The notes beneath the pieces were generated by a model. That model was not told the DNA's origin, ran no database searches, and saw only the letters and a list, made by a program, of their open reading frames with translations. From positions 22,036,704 to 22,100,703 of the forward strand of contig CM034099.1 in assembly GCA_019914945.1 (NCBI GenBank): 64,000 nucleotides of DNA. The letters are read 5' to 3'. Below, one piece after another: positions 24,278 to 36,984 of the stretch. The DNA comes from Typha latifolia (lineage: Eukaryota > Streptophyta > Magnoliopsida > Poales > Typhaceae). The stretch's first letter is position 1, and the number at the start of each line of letters is the position of its first letter. The translations under genes and the position numbers were made by a program.

Positions 24278-24282
<5 letters not shown>
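20772..24282 (-). CDS. ANN5: Annexin (plant annexin D5-like)
   Basis: Six exons on the minus strand: 24207-24282, 23416-23561, 22981-23199, 21868-22083, 21711-21800 and 20772-20975. Together they encode 316 residues, the usual plant annexin length. Four annexin repeats are visible: the first starts at [20 protein letters not shown], and the fourth carries [20 protein letters not shown] and ends [16 protein letters not shown]. The repeat 4 GVGT plus the distal Glu in SETSG form a standard type II Ca2+ site. Repeat 1 has GFGCD in place of GxGTD, as I recall for annexin D5 of Arabidopsis. Repeat 3 retains RLGTDE, and repeat 2 lacks the motif. Annexins bind acidic phospholipids in a Ca2+-dependent way at the plasma membrane and in vesicle traffic; D5 is linked to pollen in Arabidopsis. 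The D5 assignment rests on recalled sequence similarity. The start codon abuts a GA repeat. Confidence 0.94.
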
Positions 24283-24284
<2 letters not shown>

Positions 24285-24308
<24 letters not shown>

Positions 24309-24404
24309 TCTGGTGTCAATGGAGTAATGGCACTCAAATTTGCAATTTATAATTGCGTAAGACAAACGCGACGCGTAGCCCACAGCGTGACGGGGTACAC
24401 GTGG
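24285..24404 (-). promoter_or_regulatory. Annexin leader and core promoter candidates
   Basis: On the minus strand a (GA)n tract of about 23 bp runs straight into the ATG. A TATA-like TTATAAATTG lies at 24343-24352, about 60 bp before the ATG. An ABRE-like element appears as ACACGTGG on the plus strand at 24397-24404. Motif calls only; the transcription start is not known. Confidence 0.35.
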
Positions 24405-24682
24405 TTTATTGTTTAACAACGGTTCTCTCATCCTAGCCGCTCATCTCCGATGGAGCGTCGAGATACGGTATCCAACGGTTACGAAAGAGGTCGGTCGATG
24501 TGACGTGGCCACCGATAAAACTGCCTGAGGTGAAGTAACTGAAACTTGTTACTTTTTGTTCCCTAATTATATATTTTTAATAGGTATTACTAACTATATT
24601 TATATCATTTCATATATATTTTTTTTAAATTATTTGAAGCCCAAATAAAAGAAGACCTAACTTTCTCTTAATACAACAAATA

Positions 24683-24731
24683 GAGTTAGTAGTTATCTTC
24701 CTCGTGACTAAGGAGGTCATGGATTCGACTC
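24683..24731 (+). repeat. Degenerate tRNA-like segment, possible SINE remnant
   Basis: GGATTCGACTC at 24721-24731 resembles a polymerase III B box. Upstream, TCCT and AGGA could pair as a short anticodon-like stem, and GAGTTAGTAGTTA is a weak A-box candidate. It does not fold as a functional tRNA. Confidence 0.25.
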
Positions 24732-25082
24732 TAATCTTAAATAATATTGTGGAAAAATTGTTTAGTGGCTTAACTCGAAGCGTAATGGCTTGAAGCAAGT
24801 CTCGGCAGCGTTTGGTTCAGATTAATTATTCAGCGACGCGAATATGGCTAAGTAATTTATTATTATGAAATTATATTATGAATACATATGATATATAAAA
24901 AAGTAAAAAAATGAAAATATAAATCTAGGAAAAAAAGAATTGTAAGCAAAATTTATATGACTGTTAGTAAAATTATTACTTGCTGTACTTTTTAAGATGT
25001 GCCTAAGCTCTGCCATTCACTGCATCATATTTTATGTTATTTATAGTCGAAAGAAGCATGTTTTAAATGCTTGTCTGAGTTT

Positions 25083-25132
25083 GACCTGCAACCAAAAGTT
25101 GAATGCTTGTGACCTGCAGCCAAAAGTTGAAT
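25083..25132. repeat. 22-bp direct repeat, two copies
   Basis: GACCTGCAACCAAAAGTTGA at 25083 and GACCTGCAGCCAAAAGTTGA at 25111, with period 28 and one difference. Confidence 0.9.
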
Positions 25133-25183
25133 TTTTTTTCTTCTTTATATTATGAAATTCATGAAACTACTAACTTGCTACAG

Positions 25184-25297
25184 GTTGAACAATTAATAGT
25201 CAACGATCTTATGCGCTTTGACTATGTCTTGGGCTAATGAAAGTTGAACAATTAATAGTCAACGATCTTATGCGCTTTGACTATGTCTTGGGCTAAT
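25184..25297. repeat. Perfect 55-bp tandem duplication
   Basis: The segment beginning GTTGAACAATTAATAGTCAA at 25184-25238 is repeated without change at 25243-25297, period 59. Lack of divergence points to a recent event. Confidence 0.95.
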
Positions 25298-26984
25298 TAA
25301 AATTTTGTTCTTAGGAACCTCGTATCATAATTCTTCTAGATTATATATATATATATATATATATAGGATGGCACACAGTATTAGAAAACTAGTTCTCAAA
25401 ATAAATACAAGAATCCATTGCAATTCATGAACCAAATGAAGAGGCAAAAATAAAGAAAAGAAAAAGAAAAAGAACAAGGCAAAAACTTCACTATATGGCC
25501 CAAAATCCAGCCCAGAAGAAAAAGGACCCAAATCCACATTACAAGAGAAGCGAATAATATATAAAATATAACTAGGCCCAGCCCAAGGTTTAGGACAAGG
25601 CCCATAAAAAAAATTTGGACCAAGCCTTAGGGGATATTATTAAAAATAAGGGATAATTGTAGTTCATTTCGTGCTCATGTGCTAATTTAGGAGAAGTATC
25701 TGTATTTTCAACTTAAGCATTTAACTATTGTAGTCCGGACCAAAGTGTAACACATTATTATTTTTCACCATACTTGAAGGTAATAAGCATAGATCAATTT
25801 CTCTCGCCACAATACCATATTTATATGATAAAATATCCCTCTTGTCTAAAGGAAAAGATTGTTTACCGAGCAAAATTATTATTTCACATTTCCATTAAAT
25901 GGCAACTAATAGTTACACTCTAGGTTAAGTGCTTAAGGTCTTATTTGCTTTGAGTTTAGAAATTCCTCGTAAATTAGTTATGATATCTCTAACATGGTTC
26001 AGCAACTAAAAAATATATATATATTTTTCATATATAACTAAATTAATTTTTTTAAAAAATTAATACTAAAAAATGAGATTAACTAATGACTAAGTTAAAG
26101 TATATAAGGATTTCTTACAATTGAGCTAAACCATATGAATAAATTGCAATTTCCCCTAAAAATAAACCTGTAGAGAAATGATTAGTGCATACATACATAC
26201 ATACATTCATACGAGAAGTGGGAGAGTCAAACGTTTGAATTGGACTCGGACTCGACTCATCTGACTTCTTCTGCTGGATGAAATCGAACGGCACGGTAAA
26301 AACAAAAGGGGTCTTGAATGTGTACTATAATTGACTTACATATATAACCTCTAAAGAAGTCAACGCTTATTTATGAAAGAATCCTCAAGTTTTGAGTCTT
26401 TCATGTCTGCGTCTCTGAGTCGTAAACTTTGAATTCTTAAAACATACCATGCCAAAAGACTTCAATACATATAGGCCAACTTTGGCTCAAACATAGAATT
26501 TTTTTTCTCATATATTTGACTTAAGAGCTCATAGACTATAGACCAAATAGAATAGTGAGGCAATCACTCTATTTAATCGATTCAAGCTAGTTGTGCTAAT
26601 GGATGGTTAAATCCAGTAAACTTACGTTTCTTAAAACAAGAGAAAAATAAAAAAAATTCATTATAGAGTGGTGGAAGCATTTAGACATCTTAAACTATCA
26701 CTCTTTTTTTAGATATTACTTTTTAATTTATTTTTACACATAGATTTTGAACTATTAAAAATCTTCCAGACACTTATTTTATTATATTTTCGTAATTTTT
26801 TTTTTCTATGTTACTTGCAAGTCAATAGTCCAGGTGCTTATGCTTGACAAAAAATAATAAATAATAATTTGTATGTATATAAAATGGTAATAATTTAGGG
26901 GTACAGGTATAATTATCTCTAATAATAATTGATTTGCAGAAAAATAAAATGAATCCTGAGGGGCAGAAATGTAAAAGGGCAAAT

Positions 26985-27033
26985 GACACGTGAGTCGAGG
27001 CGCAGCGCCATTACGCCGCGAAGTCCACGTGCC
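26985..27033 (+). promoter_or_regulatory. Pair of G-box-like elements before the lipase gene
   Basis: GACACGTGAG at 26985-26994 and CCACGTGCC at 27025-27033 both contain the CACGTG core bound by bZIP and bHLH factors. They lie about 250-300 bp before the chosen start codon. Motif match only. Confidence 0.35.
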
Positions 27034-27281
27034 ATTCAGAGCGCTTCCACTGAGACGGGTATAGTTCTTTACGGACCGCAGACGGTCCGGTCGGGTCCAG
27101 ACGAGAACGAGTAAAATATTTTCGGGGTTAAAAATTAAAATAAGAAACTTCCTTCGTATTCTAGACCTCCACTTTCTTGGATTTAAAGCCAAGGGGGGAG
27201 AGAGAGAGACAAAGAGACGCCACTCCTCGCCAATCCCAGACGGGTATAATTCTTCGAAGAAGTTTGGGCTTCTTCGCACAT

Positions 27282-30200
27282 ATGATCTGCCTCGGGGCCA
27301 CCGCATACCCGGCAGCGAGGTTCCCGACGCACCACCGGTATTCGTCGGAGAAGAAGAAGTTCCTGGCGAGAACGAGCTCGCTCTCGAGGCTTTCGTTACG
27401 TATGGACCGCGCGATGAGGCCCGCTTTTGCATCGCAGCCGTTGGTTCTGACCTCCGGGGCTAGTGGCCGGGTGAGCGCGCTCCTCTCGCTTCGCGCTCTC
27501 CGTGGCCTTCTCTTGCTTCTCTACGGATTCTTGCTCCTCCTCCTCCACCCTTTCCAGCGGCGATCGTTGGTCGTGGCAGCGGAGGGGAAGGTAATGGTTA
27601 GGGTTCCGGCTGCGGTAGCGCCGCGCCGGCGGAGAGATCATGAGGCGGCGGCGAGACGAGCGATGGCGATCAGACGGCTGGGGGAGGAGGAGGAGGAGGA
27701 GGAGGAGGAGGGAGAGGAAGAAGGGAAGAGTAAGCGAGAGTTCGGTCTTTTCGAGACGGCGAGGGGGGATACACTATTCACGCAATCATGGACTCCCAAT
27801 GCTACTCCAATCAAGTAAGAGAAATCCCAGAGTTTATGTCTTATCTGAAGTAATTAAAAAGATAATTTTGGGGAAAAATATATTATCAGGGTAATGGTTA
27901 ATAAATAAATGAGTTTGCTTAAAAAACGTTCTGTTGTTTGGCAGAGCATGATTAGTGGCCAAGAGCTTAGATGCTCTTTTGATATATTTGTTTGGTCATG
28001 GGACCCCAGTGAGCAAGGTTTGACTAGAAAGAAAGATTAGCTGCAATATTTGTGGTCGGCAGGCATATTTAGTTGCGACTGTTCTTGAAAGTGAACAACT
28101 TTAGGTTTTAAAGGATAAGGGAGTATTGGTGTAGTTGGGTAGATTTTGGTCATCCATAAGGAGATATTTGTGGAATATTGAGTTGGGGGCTTTTCTTTCG
28201 GTAAGTAACATCACGACGGTCCCACTTTAGGTAACTAGTAAAGTTTTTTAATTCCCAGAGACTAGATTAATACATTTCGATGGAAGTAATGGAACATGTC
28301 TGTCTTCCTCCATATATGTGATATTTCACAATTAGCCAACCTTGACATGCAAGCACCCTTCTAAGGCTTGTTTCAGGTGCTAATTGATGATTTATTTCCA
28401 AGAACTTATTGTAACAATCGATATATAATAATCGATATACAAGGATGCCTAACTTCAATAGGATGTTCATGTATGTAGGCTTTATAAGTTACGGTCTAGA
28501 TCCTTGAAACCATTGATTGACATTCATTGGAAATTGAACTTCTATCAGCTGAATCCACCATTTTTTTTGTCATGAGAAAACATCAATAGGATTGCCAACT
28601 CTTGAAGATGCGTCTCTGCATGTTTGCCATGGGTATTCTTATCTCTTTTGTAGATTTTTCTCGTCTTTAGATATAGGTCATATCACTTTGTTGATGGGGC
28701 TATAAAGAACACTTCATCAAGATTCTAGGCTTGAAGCAGAATGTTATCGTTCTTAAGATTGTTTTGACTAAGGGCTAACATTGGTTGTTCTTTGCCTGGT
28801 ACAGGGGTCTGGTTGTTCTACTTCATGGTTTAAATGAGCACAGGTATGTAGACATCTGTTTGTTGACTCATTGGCTCATCGCCATTACAACAAGAGTTGG
28901 ACAGTGGTTGTGCTAATACTAGTTTGATGTCTGACAGTGGAAGATATAATCATTTCGCAAAGCAATTGAATGACAAGGGACTCAAAGTCTATGCTATGGA
29001 TTGGATTGGTAATTTCTCATCATATAACCTTTTTCAACAAATGAGTCAATATTTTATATTATTTTCTTCTGTCTTTATCAAATATCATCAATCATATATG
29101 TGATTGCTATTTGAGTTGTGATGTTCTTCTACTATATTTTTCAGAAATGTACAATGAATAGAAAGCATAGACAACTTGAGTCACGAGTAGTAATAACTGT
29201 AATGACCAGATATCATAGAGCACACTACTTTAGAGTCAATGGATGTAGGCCTTGACAGATTCTATTTTCAATTTAGGACAAAACTTGACTTAGATCATGA
29301 TGTCTAAATCCACAATTTTGCCTGAAATGGTTGTAAATCAACACACAATTTCAGACATCACCAATATCAACCAATCTCCAACTTGGCTTTACCTGTCACT
29401 CTGAAAAGAGATTGTAGGAGGTTAAGTGAGCCATTCACTTGCACTATAAAGGGAACCTTGGTTATGGAGTTTAAATGCAGCATATCATTAAAAAAAATGA
29501 TGCTAAGTTCATAGTTGAATGTTTCTCAAACAAAATCATTGATGAATTATCCATGAATTGTTTTCCTTTTGACTAACATTGAAATTAGTTACTATGTACG
29601 AAATGTTTTAAGTTTATAAGGGGATTCTTTAAGTTTATATTTTCTTGCTAAGGTTCACTTCTCCACTTGTATATTACTATTTGAGTTGTTGGCAGCCAGG
29701 ACGCAAGATGTGCAGGAAAAGGTTTTCAATGTTTTGATGGATGAGTTGTAACTTGAAAAAAAATCAAATAAAATGGGAAAGTTTCTAGAAGTGATAGCAA
29801 TGGAGGATGAGATGCAATAAAACTGTTTGAAGTGAATACATTATGGCAAGCCTGGAAGAAATGTGACAGTAAAACACTCATCACTCATAAAAGATATACA
29901 AATTGCAAACTCTGACTTGGCTTTTCACCTTGTGAAATTTAATTTACTAGGCTTTGACACATTGCTCTTAATTATATCCCTAAACATGCCTTACTCCATG
30001 GGTAGAGCAAAAAGATTCTGCTGCTGTTCTCTTAAAATTTGAATGACATCCCTCCTTTTGCTGTGCATTAAGAACTTATGAGCATGCCAAGTTTTTGAGG
30101 TTTGGATTAAAGTGAGAATGACTGAGTTTATGGAACAATCATATCCCTAAGCGGGCTTTGGGTCATGGTTGAAGGAAAAAAAAAGTCTATCTTCTGTTCC

Positions 30201-32975
30201 TTAAATGGAGTCTTTCCAGCTCATTAGAATTAATTATCATGTCAAAGTTTGGGGTTTAAAGGCTGAACTTTCTTCTCTAATTTTTGCTTGGATGAAGATG
30301 ACATGCTACACTTCTCTTTATTTTCACCTTAATAGGTTTGTCCAGCTATGCAGAATAACTATTCTTTGCTACCCAAGATCCATTGTTCTCTATAATTTCT
30401 TTATGATCTGATTTAGACAGTCTAATGCACTTTCTATCTTTGCCATGCACTTACTATCGTATTATATTTATATGCTATCTATGATCTTGATATATGAACT
30501 ATGCTACCACTTTACAATATTATTTTATAACCTTGCCTATTCAAGATCTTAGATTATGAAAGACATATCCAAGTAGGTGGTGAGGTGGTCTTCACTTGGA
30601 TGTGAGATTGTTTGGAGTTCTTGTTCTAGACATCCATTGATTAACTTGCAGATTCAATTCAGGTTCTGAAAAAACTGTATCATCCATGATTTGGTTTAAG
30701 ATTGCAAGTCTTGATTGAGACAAGTCAAATCAGCTAGTCATTAGAGTTTGAAGTTGAATTCTGAGCTTTAATTTATTTTGAGACTTCTGCTGGGTTTCAC
30801 TTGTTATTTCCTAAGGCTTTGTTTGCTTTGCATTTAGGGACTCCCTTTGAACTGGTTCAGGGACCTCTAAATTGGTTCAATAATTAAATATCTTTTTATC
30901 ATTTTCAAATCTGATTAAGTTTACTCTTCAAAAAATCAAGACTAAGAAATGAGATTAACTAATCGAGTTCGAAACTTAGCCTTAAATCAAAGCCTAATCT
31001 TTTATAAATGATAATTTGATTTAAAGTGCTTTACCCTTTACATCCATACACTTTGCTCTTCATGCTGACTACACTCACTCACCAAATTACAAACCATGAC
31101 TTGGCTGAAAACTTGGTACAGACAAGCCAGAGCTGAAGATTACTCTTTAAAGTCATAACAACCAGTATGTTGATTTTAGTGACAAAATAAATACTGAATC
31201 TATGATATTGAAGTCTGATAGTTTCTAATTCATAAATGTGCTATCTCTTCTTCTCAGGGCATGGTGGAAGTGATGGGTTGCATGGTTATGTTCATTCACT
31301 TGATTATGCTGTCAATGACTTGGTACTATACTTGATTAACAGAACCTGAGTTCCATGTTGTTCTTGTTTTGATAATTCATGTATTTACAGAAAGCATTTC
31401 TGGAGAGAATCTTGGAAGACAACTGTGGTTTACCTTGCTTCTTATTTGGTCACTCAACAGGTGGAGCTATTGTTTTGAAGGTATAATCACTTCACAATAT
31501 TTTAATTGGCAGTAAGATGGCATGGTATCAGTATCAGTTGCTACAATACTCGATTTTGCATTATATTTCTAAACTAAATTTGGTTGTTCTTCTGTTTCTG
31601 TGAACATTTGAAGGCAGTACTAGATCCAAAGATTCAAGTGCTTGTTGAAGGTGTAGTATTGACGTCACCTGCCATTCATGTTCAGCCATCTCATCCAATT
31701 GTGGCTGTAAGTGTATGACTCTTTTTGAAAAGTTAGTAGTGTGACAATATCGATCCCAAATTGTCTTTAAACTTCACTTGTTGGCACTTGTCAGTCCTAT
31801 CCACACAGCTTGCCTTCATGTCTTCATGGCCATAAGATCTGGATATGTGATGAAAATATTGGATCCAAATCCAAATATTGCAACTATGGATTCTAAAGCT
31901 AACAACTACTGCAGAGAAATGGACTATAAAATATTAGGATCTGATTTATAACCTAATGTAGTTGATTGACCTGGTTAAACGCTGACTTCTATTGTTGAGA
32001 TCGGATGGAGATATAATCACATGGTTTGTCTTGTAGTAAGGTGTAATCAAGTAGTCAATATCACTCTCTTTTACCATAATTTCATTTAAACTTCCTGAGT
32101 ATTTTTCTTCGTTAGTAACTTATAGATCTTTTGGTGATTTAAAGAAGATGTTAATTTGATTGTGGAGATGGTTTCAAGTTTGGAGTGTTGTCTTCCATCA
32201 AAAATTTCACTGTGAGGTTTGATGGTTTCAAGATGATTATGATGATACTTGAAAGGAAATTAAATCTAATGGAGCAAGATACTAAAATGAACACAATATC
32301 CATTTGCGTCACTACGTGCATAATGCATTTCTCTACTATACTGCAACCTAGCAAATAGCCACAAAATCATATGTTGTAGGGGTTGTGTTTGATAATCGTG
32401 TGGAAGATCCTAATACCAATTCTTGATTTTAAATCTCCATTTTTTTTGAGATTACTAAAACGTGCTCTTTCTTTCTTCTTCTAGGCATGGTAATGAGATG
32501 TAAAAGTAAATTAAGTAATTACGGGATGATGCATAACGATCTATGACACGTCCTTTCTTAATGCCAGGTTGTTGCGCCGATCTTCTCTGCGTTACTTCCA
32601 AAATACCAGTTCAGTTCTTCATCTAAGAATGGGGCTCCTGTATCCCGTGATCCTGAGGCTCTAAAGGCCAAGTACTCAGACCCACTTGTTTTCACTGGCT
32701 CGATCAGATTCAGAACTGGTAACGAGATTCTCCGCATAATGTCTTACTTGCAGCGGAATCTGACTAGAGTTAATGTTCCATTCCTAGTCCTCCATGGGAC
32801 AGCTGATGAAGTGACTGACCCTGAAGCCTCCCAAAGACTTTATGAAGAATCACCATCCATAGACAAATCCATAAAGTTATACAAAGGATATTTACATGAT
32901 CTCCTTTTCGAACCTGAAAGGGATGATATAGCTAAAGATATTACTGATTGGCTGTGCTCCAGACTTGATGACTAA
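27282..32975 (+). CDS. Alpha/beta hydrolase, monoacylglycerol lipase (MAGL) family
   Basis: Seven exons: 27282-27814, 28805-28843, 28938-29008, 31258-31322, 31391-31480, 31614-31706 and 32568-32975, encoding 432 residues. The hydrolase domain spans about 153-432. It has the oxyanion motif HGLNEHSG (185-192), the nucleophile elbow GHSTGG (Ser258), Asp377 in HGTADEVTDP and His407 in GYLHDLLFEP, so the Ser-Asp-His triad is complete. These proteins cleave monoacylglycerols and lysophospholipids; the plant family also includes caffeoylshikimate esterase. Recalled sequence is closest to Arabidopsis MAGL1/MAGL4. The first 130 residues are Arg/Ser-rich with a very hydrophobic segment (about 65-92), which may act as a plastid transit peptide or membrane anchor. 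A poly-Glu tract (135-147) links this to the hydrolase domain. An upstream in-frame ATG at 27177 would add 35 residues and another at 27402 would remove 40. The substrate cannot be read from sequence. Confidence 0.93.
29009..31257 (+). other. Intron 3 of the lipase gene (2.2 kb)
   Basis: Bounded by ATTG|GTAATT and TTCTCAG|GGC. AT-rich, with no coding frame that continues the protein and no clear mobile element. Confidence 0.85.
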
Positions 32976-34739
32976 AAGCAAAGGATAGGAAGAGATTTAA
33001 GGATGGTGTCAACATGCGCATCCAGCTGATAACATTGTGATGAGAGTTGTCATGAGATGCAACCTCGGATGCTGGAATTTATTATATCATGGATTACCAG
33101 CTTCTCATGTATTCAAGTGAGATGCTCATTTTTTTTCAGAAGATTTCCTGATATATAAATTAAGTTCACTTTGCTCATGTTTGTTGTGTTGCCGGTAGTT
33201 ATGTACAGTTCTCAAACCACCGAAACTGTTGTGGCTTGAAAGCCCATGTTGCTGTGTTTTCCAAGGGATAAAAAAAACTTGGATTTTACTTGAAGGAAGA
33301 TAAATTATTAAGCTAGATTTCATATTTGTTCGTCTCATATGCTGCGCCTCGAATTCAGTTGATATAAGTAGTTTGAAATTGGACAAGATAACTGGCATTA
33401 TTTCATTAGAGAAAGATTTATATATTATTACTCGTTTACTTATTCAATGCAACTCACTGGAATTACTGAATACTACAGATGGTGAATCATTGGATTCAGG
33501 TTACATTTTATAGGATCAAATCCAAATTCATCAAGCGGAATTAGAACCTAAAACTGATGTGGATTGGGTGTATCACAGTAGTTATTAGATTCTTCTTGAG
33601 TGATGTTCATTAAGCTTTAAGTTTAATACTTATATGTTTTAGCCACACGCCAAAAAAAAAAAAAAAAAAAAAAAAGACTACTTTGTGAAAAGGGATTTGT
33701 AAAGGGTTCTTAGCCACTAGGACCATTTCTATATAGGTATTATGATGTCGTTTGATGATGGACTTGATCAAGGATGTAAGCCGTCCCTGTTTGTCATGCA
33801 AATAATAGATGGACCCATAGGATGAAATCATCATCTATCACTGTCTTTATTCCACTCCTTGGAATCAATCAACAAACTTTTCCTAGCATTAAGAACTTAA
33901 TTGGCACCTCATTTCTTCTTTCCCCCCTCCTTTAATTCTTTTTGAGCAAATAATTGACATCCTTTATCCTCTGACAACTGCAAAGATATCGAGAGATTGA
34001 AACAAAGGAACAGAAGAACACAGAAATTAGTACAAAATCTTCTTCCTTTTTTCCCCCCTCTTTTCCCTCTATACTTTGAGATAGAGAAAAAAGAGAGGAA
34101 GTGTGAATAAATCTTTCAAGTGGGGTCTATAAATTAACGATGGATACCAATCTTGCTTCTTGTTGTTGAGCAATATAACTAGTAGTAGCACATCTCTCTC
34201 TCTCTCTCTCTAAGAAATAAAAGAAAAAAAGAAAGAAAAATAAAACAACTAATAGCACATCACCTAGTAGAGCTATCAATCACCTGCTAAATTTTCTTTA
34301 GTTTTTTTCCTCTCAACTACGACAACGTCAACCAATTACAAGTGTTAGGTAGGATGTTGAAAACTAAACAATAAATCTAATTTGACAATTTGAGCTAGAA
34401 GGTTGGATTTTTCTTTTAACTTTTATCAGGAGGTGGGACTCATCCGGTCATATTCTTCTGCTGAGAATTTTGATCCAATTTGATCTCCTTTCTTGTTTAT
34501 TTTATTTTATTTTTAATAAGGAAAGCCAGTAGATTAGAATAATTTATTTAAGATTAGAAGTTATATCAATACATCCTAATACATAGAGGGGAGGGGAGAG
34601 CGAGAGAGCGATAACTCTTTAATATATGTCACACACTTAACCTATAAATAAAATAAAATATCAAGCTCAATAACATAAAGAAAATAATTATGAAGAATGA
34701 CCCTAATAAATAAACAGGAGTAAATTCTACATTCCAAGA

Positions 34740-35630
34740 CACAACCCTGTGAATTCCCTAATGTGGGAAGATCGAAGATTACTTATCAATTGACATAATT
34801 TTTTTTAAAAAAACCTACAATATCCTACGAGTAAAGCAAACAAAATAATTCCAAGATTCTACAAAAGATACGGAGCTAAGATTCGAATGTCAGCAAGGGC
34901 TAGTGAGAAGCGATGAAATGCGTCGGCGAAGATGAGGAGTGAGGAGGAGCGAATGGAACAAGACCTTAACAAGCACATGCATCAACTGTGCACGAGTTCT
35001 TGACCGGCACCCCACTCATTGGATCTATGTTGGCTTGGCAAACTAAGTAAGGCCAGCGGCCGACAAAAAAATAAAGGGAGGGAAGGTCAACGATTGTGGT
35101 GCTTCTACGGTAGTGGAGAGAAAAGTGGACGGAGGAGGGGAAGGGGGCGAAATCGATAGCAGTGATGAGGAGCAAGACATTGACGGTGAACAACAATAAG
35201 GATGGACGATAACGACATAAGTAACACTAAATTGGTAGAGAAAAAAAAATAGAGAAAGGGACGAAGCTGATGATAGTAAGGGAAAGTGGTGGCAAGCAGC
35301 AAGAGATGATGACGACGTGAGGAGAGCAACAAGGCAATGACAATGAGGGACTAGCGGAGCCATGACGAGAGGAAGTCAACGATGGAAAGAATGATGGAAA
35401 AGAGAAGCATCGATGATGGTGAAGAAACAAGGGGACAGACTTTAGAGAGGAGAGAAAGAAGGAATGAGGGAGGAGGAACAGGGTAGGGAAAGGAAAGAAC
35501 TTTTCCTCTCGTGTACCTAGAGTAGCTAGGGGAGGGGATGGGGAAGGCTTCGCCGGCGGCAAGAGTAAAAACCCTCTAAAAGAGGAGAAATAGACCTATG
35601 CCAAACTCTAGCAAAACTAGGGCCGGCGCC
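34740..35630 (+). repeat. Second copy of the dispersed purine-rich repeat family
   Basis: It shares with 4370-5290 the start motif (ACAACCCTGTGA ... GGAAGATC), the purine-rich middle, the GCTAGGGGAGGGGA motif at about 35528 and CCAAACTCTAGCAA at about 35602. The minus strand reads as several open frames of Ser, Leu, Pro and Phe, which reflect composition rather than a gene. A flanking part at 34.58-34.68 kb (AGAGCGATAACTCTTTAATA, AGCTCAATAACATAAA) recurs in diverged form at 36.99-37.08 kb. Confidence 0.5.
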
Positions 35631-36984
35631 GGAGTCATTTTTCTTGTTTACTTGAAAAATTAGATAAAAGAGCACAATTTTCTCATGCACATTTGTTTGC
35701 CATATTTCTTGGACAGCGAAATGGCACCAAATTGATAGTATTATTACCGATTCTATCAATTTCGAACTTGTTTCCTCAACAATAACTTTGACTGATGGAT
35801 GGCTAACAACTTTTTAATTAATAATGAACAGGAATACATCAAACTTGTCGGCATAATAATTTCTTATAAATTTTAGCAAACTATATTTTAGATAGACATG
35901 GTTTGGTTTTATTTTAATTTATACCACGAACACTTAACCATCTTACACCAAACCAAATTTTAACCGCTAAATTTTTCATCCATAAACCCTAACTAATGGT
36001 ATAAATAGTCAACTACTTCCACCATTATTAGCTTCAATCTTTTCTATTATAAACAAGTTGCTAAATGACTAAATTATCTTTACTATCATTAAATCATATT
36101 ATATTTTTATGTAAATAATTAAGTAGTAATATATCTTCGTCAACAATTGACTACAAATTATAATTAATGTGACCGGAACAGCATCAAATTAAGTACGTAA
36201 ATTTAAAATAAAGAGAGTTAAATTAAAATCGGATCAAACCATAAAAGATAAAGCGTGATTTACGTTAGAAATAAAAAAAAACTAAGCAAGACGACAATCA
36301 TGAGTAGAATTGGATGAGCTGAAGAACTGCTGTGATGAAAAATCCATTTCTCCAAGTCGAGATAAGAATAGATATATAAAGTTAGGGAGTAGTCTCATCA
36401 AATAATAATAATAATAATAATTAATATTATGTAGACTTTATGAACAGTGGTCGAGTAGCTATCAATGGTGAGGTAGAGAAATATGTGGTTAGGGGATTAG
36501 TAGGTCTCGCTCATCCATCAAGGAAAAAAGTTTGACCGAGACTTTGATGCCTCTCAACTAAATTATCACTTAATTATATATTTTTTCACCTTATTTCAAA
36601 TAAAATATTATTTTATTATTTTTTTTAGAAATTTCAAAAAATAAAATAAAATCACCTCTATGTTTCACTTTTATTGTCTCAAAAATAATATATTTGATTG
36701 ATAGTTGTTTTATTGTATAAGTATCCCAATACTTATAATAATACGGAGTCAACCCTAGTCAAAGATAAACATTAGTGCCACATCAAACACATTATTTATA
36801 CAAACTTATTAGCACATTTATTGTTATTGCAAACAGTGAATACCCATAATTTCTTTGAAGGATCTTTGTCTAACTCAATGTTTTTTTTATTATTATTTTA
36901 AATGAAAGTCTGTAGGTGATAATTTTTTCTAAGTTATAATAATGAGAGATGTAAAACGATAGGATAATTCTTAAAAAGAAAAAA

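Larger units (their letters stand above)
24283..27176. other. Divergent intergenic region between annexin and lipase genes
   Basis: About 2.9 kb, AT-rich, no gene seen. It contains the annexin promoter, a tRNA-like segment near 24.7 kb, two tandem duplications at 25.08-25.30 kb, an (AT)n run at 25341-25365 and, at the right edge, two ACGT-core motifs likely belonging to the lipase promoter. Confidence 0.7.

Noticed and set aside
24683..24731. Functional tRNA gene
   Set aside because: The B-box-like motif is present, but the acceptor and D stems do not pair and the anticodon loop is the wrong size.
35043..35562. Several overlapping minus-strand open frames of 75-111 codons
   Set aside because: They lie in the purine-rich repeat block, overlap in different frames and encode low-complexity Ser/Leu/Pro sequence.
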